Positions 1 through 7,531 of a stretch of DNA of 47,340 nt are shown one piece after another; the stretch's first letter is position 1; each line of letters opens with the position of its first letter. Source of the stretch: an uncultured Anaerolineae bacterium (lineage in GTDB: Bacteria > Chloroflexota > Anaerolineae > Anaerolineales > Villigracilaceae); NCBI GenBank assembly GCA_903846015.1, contig CAIMZS010000512.1:1-47340 (forward strand). The letters run 5' to 3'. The position numbers and the translations under genes were made by a program. The notes beneath the pieces are model-generated. The model made no database searches. It was not told the origin of the DNA and saw nothing but the letters and a program-made list of their open reading frames with translations.

Positions 1-12
1 CTGAATGTATTG

Positions 13-49
13 AAAAGGCCTGGCGGATTTACAGCCAGGCCTTTTTTTC
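13..49 (+). terminator. Rho-independent terminator
   Basis: Arms GGCCTGGC (17-24) and GCCAGGCC (34-41) enclose a 9-nt loop and are followed by seven T. The preceding A run makes it partly bidirectional. It ends a transcript entering from the left edge and insulates the secreted-protein gene that starts at 104. Confidence 0.85.
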
Positions 50-103
50 TGTTCCAATCGCGGAACCGGCCCAGACCGGGGAAGCAAAATTCGGAGGTTA
101 GAA

Positions 104-505
104 ATGTTATCACGGTACAACAAGATCCTGCTCGTCGTATTTGTTCTGGTTGCTCTTTCAGCAATGGTCTACGCCTTCGCGGCCTCAAACACCAACCCGG
201 TTATGAATAACACTGGTTCCGGCACGGATGCTGTTCAAGGCTATACCATTACTGCGCTGGCCTACAACCTTTACACCGTCAACCCCATGAATATCGGCAC
301 CATCACCTTCACCCTCACACCCATCAGTGGATCGACAAATGATAACGCCACCGTTGTGAAGATCCGCACAGCCGCCGCCGATACCACCATGGTGTTGTGG
401 ACTTGCGTTCCTGTAGCCACGGCCGTGACCTGCACCCCCGCTGGCGGAGCCGGCAGCATCACTTCCGCATCCGTCACTACGCTGGATGTTGTAGCCACCA
501 ACTAA
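104..505 (+). CDS. Small secreted protein of unknown function
   Basis: I do not recognise the family. The 133-residue product starts with a typical signal peptide: positive MLSRYNK, a hydrophobic core at about 8-27, and an Ala-rich cleavage region near AFAAS. The mature part is about 100 residues, rich in Thr, Ala and Val, with few charges and two Cys (in WTC and TCTP). This suggests a small beta-sandwich exported protein. The start is set by GGAGG six bases upstream of ATG 104. The next gene encodes a SipW-type signal peptidase, and such peptidases often process one or a few neighbouring secreted substrates, so this protein may be a dedicated client. That link is inferred from adjacency only. 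A 15-bp-arm hairpin follows the stop. Confidence 0.75.
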   Translation: MLSRYNKILLVVFVLVALSAMVYAFAASNTNPVMNNTGSGTDAVQGYTITALAYNLYTVNPMNIGTITFTLTPISGSTNDNATVVKIRTAAADTTMVLWTCVPVATAVTCTPAGGAGSITSASVTTLDVVATN

Positions 506-527
506 GCCCTATTGCACGGTTCGTATG

Positions 528-563
528 GAAGGTCAGATCTGGACAGTTCCAGATCTGACCTTC
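528..563 (+). terminator. Strong hairpin after the secreted-protein gene
   Basis: Perfect inverted repeat: GAAGGTCAGATCTGG (528-542) and CCAGATCTGACCTTC (549-563) around a 6-nt loop. No T run follows, so it may stabilise the 3' end or act as an imperfect terminator rather than a classic intrinsic one. The rest of 506-627 shows no gene. Confidence 0.55.
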
Positions 564-627
564 GAAAACCAGGTCCCATTTTGGTATTATCCATCCCAAT
601 TTATTCTTTGAAACTCCCTAAAAAACC

Positions 628-2310
628 ATGAAAACATTCAGCAAGGTCTTCGAGTCGGTTTTCAACATTCTCCTCATGGGTGTGCTGGTAGTCCTGTGGA
701 TTGTGTTTTTGCCCGTCCAGTTCGGTGGGGCGACCAGTTTTGTGGTGGTTAACGGCGTCAGTATGGAAAGTACGCTGCACCCCGGAGAGCTGGTTGTGAC
801 GCGCCACGCGGATGGCTATCAAGTCGGAGATATCGTCACTTATCGTGATAATAGCTTGAATCGTTTCGTCATCCACCGTATTGTTGGAATTGAACAGGGT
901 CACTTTATTCTGAAGGGCGATAATAACCAGGCGATTGACTTATATCGGCCCACTCAGAGTGAGATCCTCGGCAAATTATGGATTTACGTGCCCTTTAACT
1001 TGTCGAAAATTTTTTCATGGTTTCGTAACCCCTTGAACGGCATTGGTTCTGCGATATTGACCGGAGGTATTTTTATGGCTTTTTCGATGCTCCAACCTTC
1101 ATCCAAGAAAGTGTCACCCATTGGCGAAACACGCATTGGAGAAATACCCAGTGGAGAAACACCCATCGGAGAAACACGCAGGGGAGAATCCCCACAATCG
1201 CAGTCGCCTGAAAAAACAAGCAAAACGCTGCTTGACAATATCACGGTCGAGCTCCAGGCTGGACTGTATATATTGTGTTTTATCGCGTTCATGTTTTTTA
1301 TCTTGAGCGTCATTGCGTTTTCCAATTCGATAACCAAGCCCTCGGCCAATCTTGAATACCAACAAACCGGCGCGTTTTTCTACTCGGCTGCCGGCAAGCC
1401 TGGGATTTATGACTCAGACAAAGTGCATTCCGGCGAGCCTATATTCCCCGCCCTTACATGCTCATTAAATGTCGGATTCGTCTATAATCTGGTTGGCGGC
1501 AATGGGTTGCAAAACACAAATGGCAGTCAACTGATGGCTGCGCAAATCACGGATGATCAGAGCGGCTGGCAGCGTACCATCTCCCTGGTCCCCGCTACAG
1601 CCTTTACAGGGAATTCATATTCAACTTCTTCCGTGCTTGATCTGTGCCAGATTGAAGCGCTGGTGGCTTCCGTGGAAACTGAAACAAATTTTCGACCAGT
1701 CACCTATACCCTCACAGTGCTTTCACACGCATCCGTATCTGGAGCGATGGCTGGGCAGAGTGTGAATGACTCATTTGAGCCCAAGCTTGTTTTCAAATTT
1801 GACAAGGTGCACTTTTTTCTGGCCAACCAAAAGATCACAGCGTTGGATAACGACCCCATGCTGACAGTAAAAAAGGCCAGCCTGGTCAACCCTCTCATGG
1901 TGGAAAACAGTCTGTCATTGCTCGGGTATGAGTTCAGCGTTTTTAATTTGCGCTATATTGGGGTGCTGGGATTGATGTTTTGCCTGATCGGCTTTGGGGT
2001 GCTGGGCTGGTATATCTATCATTTGGCCCATCGCAGCCAGGAATCACTGATCACCATCAAGTATGGTCATCGCATTATGAATGTATATAACCGGGGTTTT
2101 GAGAATATGACCCCTGTAGTGGATGTTTCCAGCATCGATGACCTGGCGAAGCTCTCAGAACTTCAAAATACAGTCATCCTGCACATGAATCGCGATAATT
2201 TACACTATTACCTGATCCAAACTGGGCGAACCACTTACCGGTACGTTGTGAGTGAAGGCAAGCGCTCATCTATAAAAGCTGCGTTGGTTCAATCCACGCA
2301 AGGAGAATGA
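628..2310 (+). CDS. SipW-like signal peptidase I fused to a DUF5305-like domain
   Basis: This 560-residue membrane protein probably removes signal peptides from exported proteins. Residues 1-130 are an S26B (archaeal/SipW-type) signal peptidase: a membrane segment at about 11-33, the nucleophile Ser45 in NGVSMES, His83 in VIHRIVG and Asp98 in LKGDNN. These bacterial/archaeal enzymes use Ser-His-Asp rather than the Ser-Lys dyad. Residues 164-189 are a low-complexity stretch of repeated GE(T/I)(R/P) units encoded by 15-bp repeats. A second membrane segment lies at about 212-232. It is followed by an extracellular DUF5305-like region (LEYQQTGAFFYSA, IYDSDKV, GEPIFPAL), a third membrane helix near 445-470 and a short cytoplasmic tail. 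No good Shine-Dalgarno precedes ATG 628. Stand-alone signal peptidases are about 180 residues, so the fusion is unusual. Confidence 0.85.
   Translation: MKTFSKVFESVFNILLMGVLVVLWIVFLPVQFGGATSFVVVNGVSMESTLHPGELVVTRHADGYQVGDIVTYRDNSLNRFVIHRIVGIEQGHFILKGDNNQAIDLYRPTQSEILGKLWIYVPFNLSKIFSWFRNPLNGIGSAILTGGIFMAFSMLQPSSKKVSPIGETRIGEIPSGETPIGETRRGESPQSQSPEKTSKTLLDNITVELQAGLYILCFIAFMFFILSVIAFSNSITKPSANLEYQQTGAFFYSAAGKPGIYDSDKVHSGEPIFPALTCSLNVGFVYNLVGGNGLQNTNGSQLMAAQITDDQSGWQRTISLVPATAFTGNSYSTSSVLDLCQIEALVASVETETNFRPVTYTLTVLSHASVSGAMAGQSVNDSFEPKLVFKFDKVHFFLANQKITALDNDPMLTVKKASLVNPLMVENSLSLLGYEFSVFNLRYIGVLGLMFCLIGFGVLGWYIYHLAHRSQESLITIKYGHRIMNVYNRGFENMTPVVDVSSIDDLAKLSELQNTVILHMNRDNLHYYLIQTGRTTYRYVVSEGKRSSIKAALVQSTQGE
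1117..1192 (+). repeat. 15-bp in-frame tandem repeat in the signal peptidase gene
   Basis: About five degenerate copies of a 15-bp unit of the type GGAGAAACACCCATC encode the hydrophilic linker IGETR-IGEIP-SGETP-IGETR-RGESP between two membrane segments. Because it is in frame, copy-number change would only lengthen or shorten the linker. Confidence 0.7.
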
Positions 2311-2311
2311 T

Positions 2312-2701
2312 ATGTTGTTTAGGCCGAAACGCTTGTACAGCTTTTTTCTGGCCGGATTAGTCATTTTGATTTCCATTAGCCTGGGCAGCGCATTGGCTTC
2401 CGGGATGTCCGTCAGCAGTCCGAACATTGATGCCTTTTCCCGGATTCCTACAGCTAATGATCTTAAGCCCGCGGCATGTTCATCAATTTTTCTATCCAAC
2501 ATCATCAGAGGTTCTGGCACGATTAACGGAACCTCTGGGAACGACCTGATCCTTGGCAGTTCAGCAGATGACATTATCAACGGCAATGGCGGTAATGACT
2601 GTATCGTGGCTGGGGCTGGTAACGATACCATCGATGGTGGTGATGGGACGGATATTTGCATTGAAGGATCTGGAACAAACACTACCGTAAATTGCGAATA
2701 A
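2312..2701 (+). CDS. Secreted RTX-type calcium-binding repeat protein
   Basis: 129 residues. An N-terminal hydrophobic segment (about 8-30, FFLAGLVILISISLGSALAS) acts as a signal peptide. The C-terminal half holds three to four glycine/aspartate nonapeptides (SGNDLILGS, ADDIINGNG, GNDCIVAGA, GNDTIDGGD), the hemolysin-type RTX repeats that bind calcium in a parallel beta-roll. Two or three Cys close to the end (DCIV, DICI, VNCE) could form a disulfide. The gene begins one base after the signal peptidase stop and has AAGGAGA upstream, so the two are translationally linked and this is a plausible peptidase substrate. It is much shorter than RTX toxins and lacks a type I secretion partner here, so a small wall or surface calcium-binding role is more likely than a toxin. 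Confidence 0.75.
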   Translation: MLFRPKRLYSFFLAGLVILISISLGSALASGMSVSSPNIDAFSRIPTANDLKPAACSSIFLSNIIRGSGTINGTSGNDLILGSSADDIINGNGGNDCIVAGAGNDTIDGGDGTDICIEGSGTNTTVNCE

Positions 2702-2739
2702 CAGGTACCCGGGTTTGTGAAATGATCCAGGGTACCTGT
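2701..2739 (+). terminator. Hairpin at the end of the signal peptidase operon
   Basis: ACAGGTACCC (2701-2710) pairs with GGGTACCTGT (2730-2739). It begins at the last base of the RTX gene stop codon. There is no T tract, so termination strength is uncertain. Confidence 0.5.
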
Positions 2740-3048
2740 CGCGTAATTGTCCGGGTACATCAGCCTTGGGATTTGTTTCTATTTAACCCCCAAAAACACA
2801 TTTTTAGTGCTTGCAAAATTGTATTCTTTGGTCAGCAACAACGCGAATAAAATTTCTATAACTCGGGTGAGTTACTTTGCTTCAGGTCTTTATCATTCAA
2901 ACTCTTTGTGGTGTTTCCACCGCAAAACGCCGTGACAGGTGCTCTCCCTGTCACCCACCTTGCTTGTCATCGCGAACCCGGCGCACTTATTCCATGCCGG
3001 GTGTGGCGCTCCCCTCATCGTCTTCCTTTGGGCGGTTTCGTATTTGAT
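2740..3048. other. Intergenic region with two small inverted repeats
   Basis: No gene was found between the two convergent transcription units. GTGACAGG (2932-2939) pairs with CCTGTCAC (2947-2954), and ACCCGGC (2976-2982) pairs with GCCGGGT (2996-3002). Either may help terminate the minus-strand LuxR transcript. Neither has a clear T run. Confidence 0.4.
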
Positions 3049-3651
3049 CTAAAACACTATCAAGCCTTGCCGGGCGCCGGCACGCACGGCTTCGGTGCGA
3101 TTGGTGACATCCAGTTTGGCATATAAGGAAGACAGGTGGAATTTGACGGTGTGCTCGCTGATACCAAGGTTGACTGCGATTTGCTTGTTCGCTAATCCCT
3201 GGGCTGTCAATTGCAGCACTTCAGTTTCACGCGCGGTCAGAGCTTGGGCCGTGAAGGCGGTCTGATCTATTTCCTGGGATGGGATCAGTGCAAACAAACC
3301 CCTCAGCAAAACGGGAGCGCCGACCCACAGTCCCTCCGCCAGGGCGCGGACCGCTGCACCCAGCTCATCCTCGCTTGCATCCACGGGTAAAGCTCCCCAG
3401 GTGCGCAGTCCGGCATTGAGTAAGGCGTGGATATCATCCGGTTCATCCGTTAGCAGCAGGATTGGCACTGAATTCTCACGCAGCACAAAATTAGCAGGCG
3501 AAGCCACTACCAATACATCGGCTTCGCCTGCTGTAATCTGGGCTATATTGGAGGCTTCGGACACAACGCTCAACTCTGGCAAGTTATCCAACACCTGCCT
3601 TAAGCCAATGCGCATTGCCCTGGCGCTCGCCACAATACTTACCCTGACCAA
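3049..3651 (-). CDS. LuxR/NarL-type transcription regulator with a degenerate receiver
   Basis: 200 residues. The C-terminal part (about 139-195) is a clear LuxR-type helix-turn-helix: LTARETEVLQLTAQGLANKQIA followed by SEHTVKFHLSSLYAKL. The N-terminal 120 residues follow the fold of a response-regulator receiver but lack its chemistry. The segment that should hold the phosphoacceptor reads ADVLVVASPAN, with no Asp, and the acidic pair near the start is missing (SIVASARAM). It is therefore probably regulated without phosphorylation. The start is TTG at 3651, chosen because AGGAG lies seven bases upstream; no ATG or GTG fits. It sits 33 bases downstream of an HtrA-like protease gene on the same strand, so the two are probably co-transcribed. 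The target genes cannot be read from the sequence. Confidence 0.85.
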   Translation of the reverse strand: MVRVSIVASARAMRIGLRQVLDNLPELSVVSEASNIAQITAGEADVLVVASPANFVLRENSVPILLLTDEPDDIHALLNAGLRTWGALPVDASEDELGAAVRALAEGLWVGAPVLLRGLFALIPSQEIDQTAFTAQALTARETEVLQLTAQGLANKQIAVNLGISEHTVKFHLSSLYAKLDVTNRTEAVRAGARQGLIVF

Positions 3652-3684
3652 TAGAATTCTCCTGCTTATCTTGAGCTGCCGAAA

Positions 3685-4635
3685 TTAACGATGCCCGTGT
3701 CCGTGGTGTCGGCCATGCCCGTGCTCTTCGTGTTCATCTTCGGGCTTGCGTTCCTTGATGATGATAGCCAGCATTTGTGGCTGTCCGCCGCGCAGCACTT
3801 CCACCTGGGCTGATTTGCCAACAATATCACCGGACAGGCTGGAGAAAAGCTCATCGTGATCAGAGACGGGCTGGCCATTGATACCCACCAGGGTATCGCC
3901 AACCAGTAATCCGCCTGCTTCGGCTGGGCTGTCCGGTTCAAGACCAACGATCAACAGGCCGCTGGTCTGCTCCCTCTGAAGGTTTTTTTGCGCTGCCGGG
4001 CTGACTTCAACGGGTTGTGAACGAATGCCGAGATAGCCACGCTTGATCGAGCCATTTCTGGCAAGCTCATCGGCTACCCTCCAGGCGATTTCAACGGGAA
4101 TTGTAATCGAGCTGCCGCGCCCAAAGCCAGACGTGTTGATACCGATTACCCGGCCTTCACCATCAATCAATGCGCCGCCCGAGAAACCCGGGTAGGGCAT
4201 GGTGTCGGTTCGAAAATAACGGTCAAGCAGGCCTTGCGGTGTGCGCACCGGCCCACTGATAGCGCTGATGGTACCCAGGCTGGCTTCGATGCCGTCGCTG
4301 CTTGGGCGCCCAATTGCCATGACGATCTGGCCAACCTTTGCTTCAGGCGCTTTTTCTGCCGGGCTGGCAGCCGCTTTTTCCAGCCTTAATACTGCCAGGT
4401 CTGAGGCTGGGTCGCGACCGGCAACGCTGGCTTTGATTTCGCTGCCATCTGCCAGCACCACGCTGATATCTTCGTCACGTTCGACGACATGGTTGGCGGT
4501 TAAAATCAGGTCGGCAGCAAAAGCGATACCGCTGGCGGGCATGCGCCGGCGCGCATTGACCAGCACAGTGAATGTGCCGGCTTTTTCAGCTGCGGCACTG
4601 AATGCATTCGATAGTTCGATGAATTGGTTTGACAT
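3685..4635 (-). CDS. HtrA/DegP-like S1C serine protease with a PDZ domain, no signal peptide
   Basis: 316 residues. A trypsin-like domain (about 20-195) carries His49 in TANHVV, Asp79 in DPASDLAVL and Ser152 in PGFSGGAL, so the catalytic triad is complete. A PDZ domain follows (about 205-295; YLGIRSQ, GLEPDSPAEAGGLLVGDTLVGING). The last 15 residues are a His-rich tail (HEEHGHGRHHGHGHR), possibly metal-binding. No signal peptide or membrane anchor is present at the N-terminus, so unlike most HtrA proteins it appears to be cytoplasmic. ATG 4635 is preferred over an in-frame ATG six codons earlier because AAAGGAGA lies just upstream of 4635 and inside the longer version. Likely role: protein quality control. 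A LuxR-type gene follows 33 bases downstream. Confidence 0.88.
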   Translation of the reverse strand: MSNQFIELSNAFSAAAEKAGTFTVLVNARRRMPASGIAFAADLILTANHVVERDEDISVVLADGSEIKASVAGRDPASDLAVLRLEKAAASPAEKAPEAKVGQIVMAIGRPSSDGIEASLGTISAISGPVRTPQGLLDRYFRTDTMPYPGFSGGALIDGEGRVIGINTSGFGRGSSITIPVEIAWRVADELARNGSIKRGYLGIRSQPVEVSPAAQKNLQREQTSGLLIVGLEPDSPAEAGGLLVGDTLVGINGQPVSDHDELFSSLSGDIVGKSAQVEVLRGGQPQMLAIIIKERKPEDEHEEHGHGRHHGHGHR

Positions 4636-4947
4636 ATTTTTCTCCTTTGTCATGTATCAAAGGATACTTGCTTTGCCAGGTTGGCGCATCGCCGGTTTGG
4701 GGGGGATTGTACCTGACCATTCGGGTAGGGATATTCCCCAAAAAAACCTTGTTGTTGTGTAAACACTGGAGCACCCTGCCACTCCATCACCCTTTGTTTC
4801 AAACTTTTTCCCGAATGGCTTAGTAATACTCCCAGTTTCTGCGCGGGGTGCGGGGTAGTCAATTATTTTCCTCTGCGATCTTTTTCAATATTAAATAGCA
4901 AGACCCAGTACCAAAGATTGGCGCTGAGTCTTTGTGGGGATTTAAGC
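4636..4947. other. Intergenic region with a weak terminator-like hairpin
   Basis: No gene was recognised. Near 4900-4935 the minus strand can form AAGACTCAGCGCC / GGTACTGGGTCTT (imperfect) shortly after the OsmC stop, a probable weak terminator. The remainder should contain the promoter of the protease gene, but no convincing -35/-10 pair was found. Confidence 0.4.
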
Positions 4948-5367
4948 CTATTTTACAAGTTTTGCAGTTAACTTAATCTCGGCGCCGGAAAGTACTTTCG
5001 AAACCGGGCACTTGGCTTTGGCTTCGGCGGCTTTTTCCTGAAAGGTTTCTTCGCTCACCCCGGGAACTTCTGCCACAGTATTGAGTTCGATCAGGCTGAT
5101 GGTTGGTCCTTCCGTCAGGTGCACGGTGGCGGTTGTGGCGATGTGGGTGGGAATGAAGCCCGCACCGCTTAGCAGCGCAGAAAGAAACATGGAGTAGCAG
5201 CCGGCATGCGCCGCGCCTATCAGTTCTTCGGGATTGGTGCCCTTCCCACTTTCAAAACGAGATGCGAAAGTATACGGGCCTTCATAGGCGCCGCTGGCGA
5301 GTTTCATAGTGCCTGCGCCTTCTTTTAGTGTTCCCTTCCATTCAGCGGAAGATGTGCGAGTTGTCAT
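4948..5367 (-). CDS. OsmC/Ohr-family peroxiredoxin
   Basis: 139 residues, the usual length for the family. These cytoplasmic dimers reduce organic hydroperoxides with two cysteines. Both are present: Cys57 in AAHAGCYSM and Cys120 in KAKCPVSKVL. The remaining signature is also clear: N-terminal SAEWKGTLKEGAGTMKL, and the GTNPEELIGAAHAG loop. It resembles the OsmC branch more than Ohr. ATG 5367 is chosen because AGAGAGG lies about six bases upstream and the family begins here; a longer reading adds 21 unsupported residues. It is a single-gene unit between the HtrA-like gene and the sugar transferase, all on the minus strand but with long spacers. Confidence 0.92.
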   Translation of the reverse strand: MTTRTSSAEWKGTLKEGAGTMKLASGAYEGPYTFASRFESGKGTNPEELIGAAHAGCYSMFLSALLSGAGFIPTHIATTATVHLTEGPTISLIELNTVAEVPGVSEETFQEKAAEAKAKCPVSKVLSGAEIKLTAKLVK

Positions 5368-5493
5368 AGCAGCCTCTCTTGGTGTTTGGTGTTTATCGAT
5401 TTGTTGGTTGGAGTTGATGGCCAGGTCCACCAGCGCATCAAGTAAAATAAGTATAGCATTTGAAATGGAGAAAAACTATCAGAAATATAATAG

Positions 5494-5525
5494 AAAAATC
5501 CTGAAGGGCAAACTTCAGGATTTTT
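5494..5525 (-). terminator. Rho-independent terminator of the sugar transferase gene
   Basis: AAAAATCCTGAAG (5494-5506) and CTTCAGGATTTTT (5513-5525) form a perfect 13-bp stem with a 6-nt loop. Read on the minus strand it ends in a T tract. The stem overlaps the last codons and the TGA stop of the sugar transferase. Confidence 0.85.
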
Positions 5526-6135
5526 GGTCGCCCATGAATTCTTCGGCGGTGGCGTGACCGGGCTGGCTGATGCCCTCACGCTTGAACACCTTCCAAACAG
5601 TCAGGAACAGGATTCTGATATCCAGCCAAAAACTCCAGTGATCGACATACCAGATGTCAAGGCGAAACTTATCGCCCCAGGTAAGCGCATTGCGTCCGTT
5701 GACCTGGGCCCAACCGGTTATTCCGGGCAGAAGGTTATGCCGCCGGGCTTGTTCGGGGTTGTATCTTTCCAAATACTGCATCAACAGCGGGCGTGGACCC
5801 ACCAGGCTCATTTCGCCGCGCAGCACGTTGATCAGCTCGGGGAGTTCATCCAGGCTGGAGGCCCGCAGAAATTTTCCCAGCGGTGTAAGCCGGATTTCAT
5901 CGGGCAGCAGGCTGCCGTCTGCGCTGCGCGCATCGCTCATGCTGCGGAATTTGAAGATGCGAAAGGGCTGTCCGTGTAATCCTGGTCTCTTTTGCCCGAA
6001 CAGTACCGGGCTGCCATGAACTATTCGAACCAGGATGGCTACTACCATCAAAACCGGCGACAACAACACCAGCAGGATGCAGGTAACCAGCAGGTCAAAC
6101 AAGCGCTTGGTGACAGGAATATTTGGCGGGAACAT
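5515..6135 (-). CDS. Undecaprenyl-phosphate sugar phosphotransferase (PglC/WcaJ-like bacterial sugar transferase)
   Basis: 206 residues, a minimal phosphoglycosyl transferase. The family moves a sugar-phosphate from a UDP-sugar to undecaprenyl phosphate at the inner face of the membrane, the first committed step of exopolysaccharide, O-antigen or glycoprotein glycan assembly. One hydrophobic re-entrant segment lies at about 11-38 (LFDLLVTCILLVLLSPVLMV). It is followed by the conserved PVLFGQKRPG, FKFRSM, the catalytic Asp-Glu in SSLDELPELINVL, MSLVGPRP and LLPGITGWAQVNGRN. ATG 6135 matches the family N-terminus (TKRLFDLL). An apparent extension upstream is only read-through of a repeat array. 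No neighbouring glycosyltransferases are present. It could prime the polysaccharide made by the 36541-45033 operon, but that is inference. Confidence 0.92.
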   Translation of the reverse strand: MFPPNIPVTKRLFDLLVTCILLVLLSPVLMVVAILVRIVHGSPVLFGQKRPGLHGQPFRIFKFRSMSDARSADGSLLPDEIRLTPLGKFLRASSLDELPELINVLRGEMSLVGPRPLLMQYLERYNPEQARRHNLLPGITGWAQVNGRNALTWGDKFRLDIWYVDHWSFWLDIRILFLTVWKVFKREGISQPGHATAEEFMGDQKS

Positions 6136-6150
6136 TGCTGAAATTCTACC

Positions 6151-6530
6151 ACTGTCATTGTCATTGCGGAGCGTGCTCTCCGCGACGTGGCAATCTCGCC
6201 TCCTGTCATTGCGAGAAGCGTGCTCTCCGCGACGTGGCAATCTGCTCCTAATCCGTGGCACCTTCCTGCCCGGGACATTACTGTCATTGTCATTGCGAGA
6301 TTCGTGCATACCGCCGGGGGCGGTACTTGATGAGAAAATGACAATTATGTCATTAGTAGAAGCGTGCTCTCCGCGACGTGGCAATCTGCTCCTAATCCGT
6401 GGCACCCTCTCGCCCGGGACATTACTGTCATTGTCATTGCGAGAAGCGTGCTCTCCGCGACGTGGCAATCTGCTCCTAACCGGTGGCACCCTCTTGCCCG
6501 GGACATTACTGTCATTGTCATTAGTCCCGG
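6151..6530. repeat. Tandem array of ~83-bp REP/MITE-like repeats
   Basis: A unit of about 83 bp begins with ACTGTCATTGTCATTGCGAG, contains GCGTGCTCTCCGCGACGTGG then CAATCTGCTCC, and ends CCCGGGACATT. The core GCGTGCTCTCC starts at 6171, 6218, 6363 and 6446. The first copy is shortened, a copy near 6301 is diverged with an unrelated insert, and a truncated start closes the array at about 6509-6530. The outer ATTGC/GCAAT ends of each core are complementary, so each copy can form a hairpin. The array lies just upstream of the sugar transferase start and before the response-regulator promoter. No protein-coding role is apparent. Confidence 0.8.
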
Positions 6531-6594
6531 TTCCAGCCCTTTGCGACTTTGCCGTGAACCCGGGTTTCTGTCTGCCTATTTCCTGACGAACACA

Positions 6595-6624
6595 TTTATA
6601 AGAAAACAAGATGCGATTGCTCTG
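6595..6624 (+). repeat. Dispersed ~29-bp repeat, copy 1
   Basis: TTTATAAGAAAACAAGATGC followed by GATTGCTCT matches 15382-15410 with about three substitutions. Both copies lie a little upstream of a gene start (response regulator here, SulP transporter there). Confidence 0.55.
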
Positions 6625-6642
6625 GAAATTGAGGCGATAACA

Positions 6643-6672
6643 TTGCGCACGGATTCCAGATTTGTGTATAAT
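6643..6672 (+). promoter_or_regulatory. Promoter of the two-component regulator gene
   Basis: -35 TTGCGC (6643-6648), an 18-bp spacer and a consensus -10 TATAAT (6667-6672). The expected transcription start is near 6679, giving a leader of about 20 nt with GAGGAG before ATG 6698. Confidence 0.7.
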
Positions 6673-6697
6673 CTTAATAGTATATGAGGAGTATGCT

Positions 6698-7378
6698 ATG
6701 AATGAGAGAATTCTTATTATTGAAGATGATCCGGCAATACTAAAGTTGCTTCAACGTGGATTGGTCTACGAAGGCTATGTAGTGGATGTGGCTGGTGATG
6801 GACGCGCTGGGTTAAACCAGGCCCGCGATCACACACCAGACCTGGTGGTGTTGGACTGGATGCTGCCCGGCATGGATGGGTTAGAAGTTTGTCATCGTTT
6901 GCGCATGGGCGGAAGTGTACCTGTGCTGATGCTGACAGCCAAAGACACCATTCAGGATCGTGTTCAGGGTTTGGACGCTGGCGCCGATGATTATATGGTC
7001 AAGCCCTTCAACCTGGAAGAACTGCTGGCGCGCATCCGCGCGCTGCTTCGGCGCACCCAACCTGAGCGCATCCAGGTTCTCAAGTTCGCCGATCTGATGT
7101 TGGATACCGGCTCGCGCGAGGCAACACGCGGTACCAAGCTGATCCAATTGACCGCCAAGGAATACGAGCTGTTAGAGTTGTTTCTGCGCCATCCGCGCCA
7201 GGTGCTGACCCGTGAAGTGATTTTTGACCGGGTGTGGGGTTATGACTTTGGCGGCGAGAGCAATGTGTTGGAAGTCTACATTCGCTACCTGCGGCAAAAA
7301 TTGGAAGCTGAAGAAACCCTGCCTCGTCTGATCCACACCGTGCGCGGAGTGGGATATGTGCTTCGCGAGATGCCATAG
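6698..7378 (+). CDS. OmpR/PhoB-family response regulator
   Basis: 226 residues. The receiver domain (1-120) has the acidic pair Glu9-Asp10-Asp11 (IIEDDP), the phosphoacceptor Asp53 in VVLDWMLPG, Thr80 and Lys102 in VKPF, so it is complete. A winged-helix DNA-binding domain follows (about 128-225: [56 protein letters not shown]). It should bind DNA after phosphorylation by the histidine kinase encoded next. GAGGAG seven bases upstream fixes ATG 6698; a consensus promoter lies just before. A terminator stands between this gene and the kinase gene, so the kinase may be expressed at a lower or separate level. The regulated genes are unknown. Confidence 0.95.
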   Translation: MNERILIIEDDPAILKLLQRGLVYEGYVVDVAGDGRAGLNQARDHTPDLVVLDWMLPGMDGLEVCHRLRMGGSVPVLMLTAKDTIQDRVQGLDAGADDYMVKPFNLEELLARIRALLRRTQPERIQVLKFADLMLDTGSREATRGTKLIQLTAKEYELLELFLRHPRQVLTREVIFDRVWGYDFGGESNVLEVYIRYLRQKLEAEETLPRLIHTVRGVGYVLREMP

Positions 7379-7392
7379 GTTGTGAGAAGAGC

Positions 7393-7433
7393 AAAACGCA
7401 TTACGAGTTATCATGATCGTAGTGCGTTTTTTA
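7393..7433 (+). terminator. Rho-independent terminator after the response regulator
   Basis: AAAACGCATTACGA (7393-7406) pairs imperfectly with TCGTAGTGCGTTTT (7417-7430) and a T run follows. It lies between the regulator and kinase genes, so the kinase mRNA depends on read-through or on its own promoter (a TACAAT box is seen at 7455-7460). Confidence 0.75.
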
Positions 7434-7531
7434 TTGTCCTTTAATCTCTGGCGGGTACAATGAAGCTTGCTGTGCTTCCTCTCCAGCACCAGCATATCAT
7501 TCACCCACCCATTTTTTTAGAGAAAGCCTTC

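Noticed and set aside
2312..2701. RTX toxin
   Set aside because: Only three to four nonapeptides, 129 residues in all, no acyltransferase or type I exporter nearby.
6151..6530. CRISPR array
   Set aside because: Units are about 83 bp, nearly identical throughout with no unique spacers, and no cas genes are nearby.
6136..6609. An N-terminal extension of about 158 residues on the sugar transferase, rich in repeated RNDNDSNVPG units
   Set aside because: It is translation of the 83-bp DNA repeat array. The family N-terminus begins at 6135 and the extension has no homologous features.
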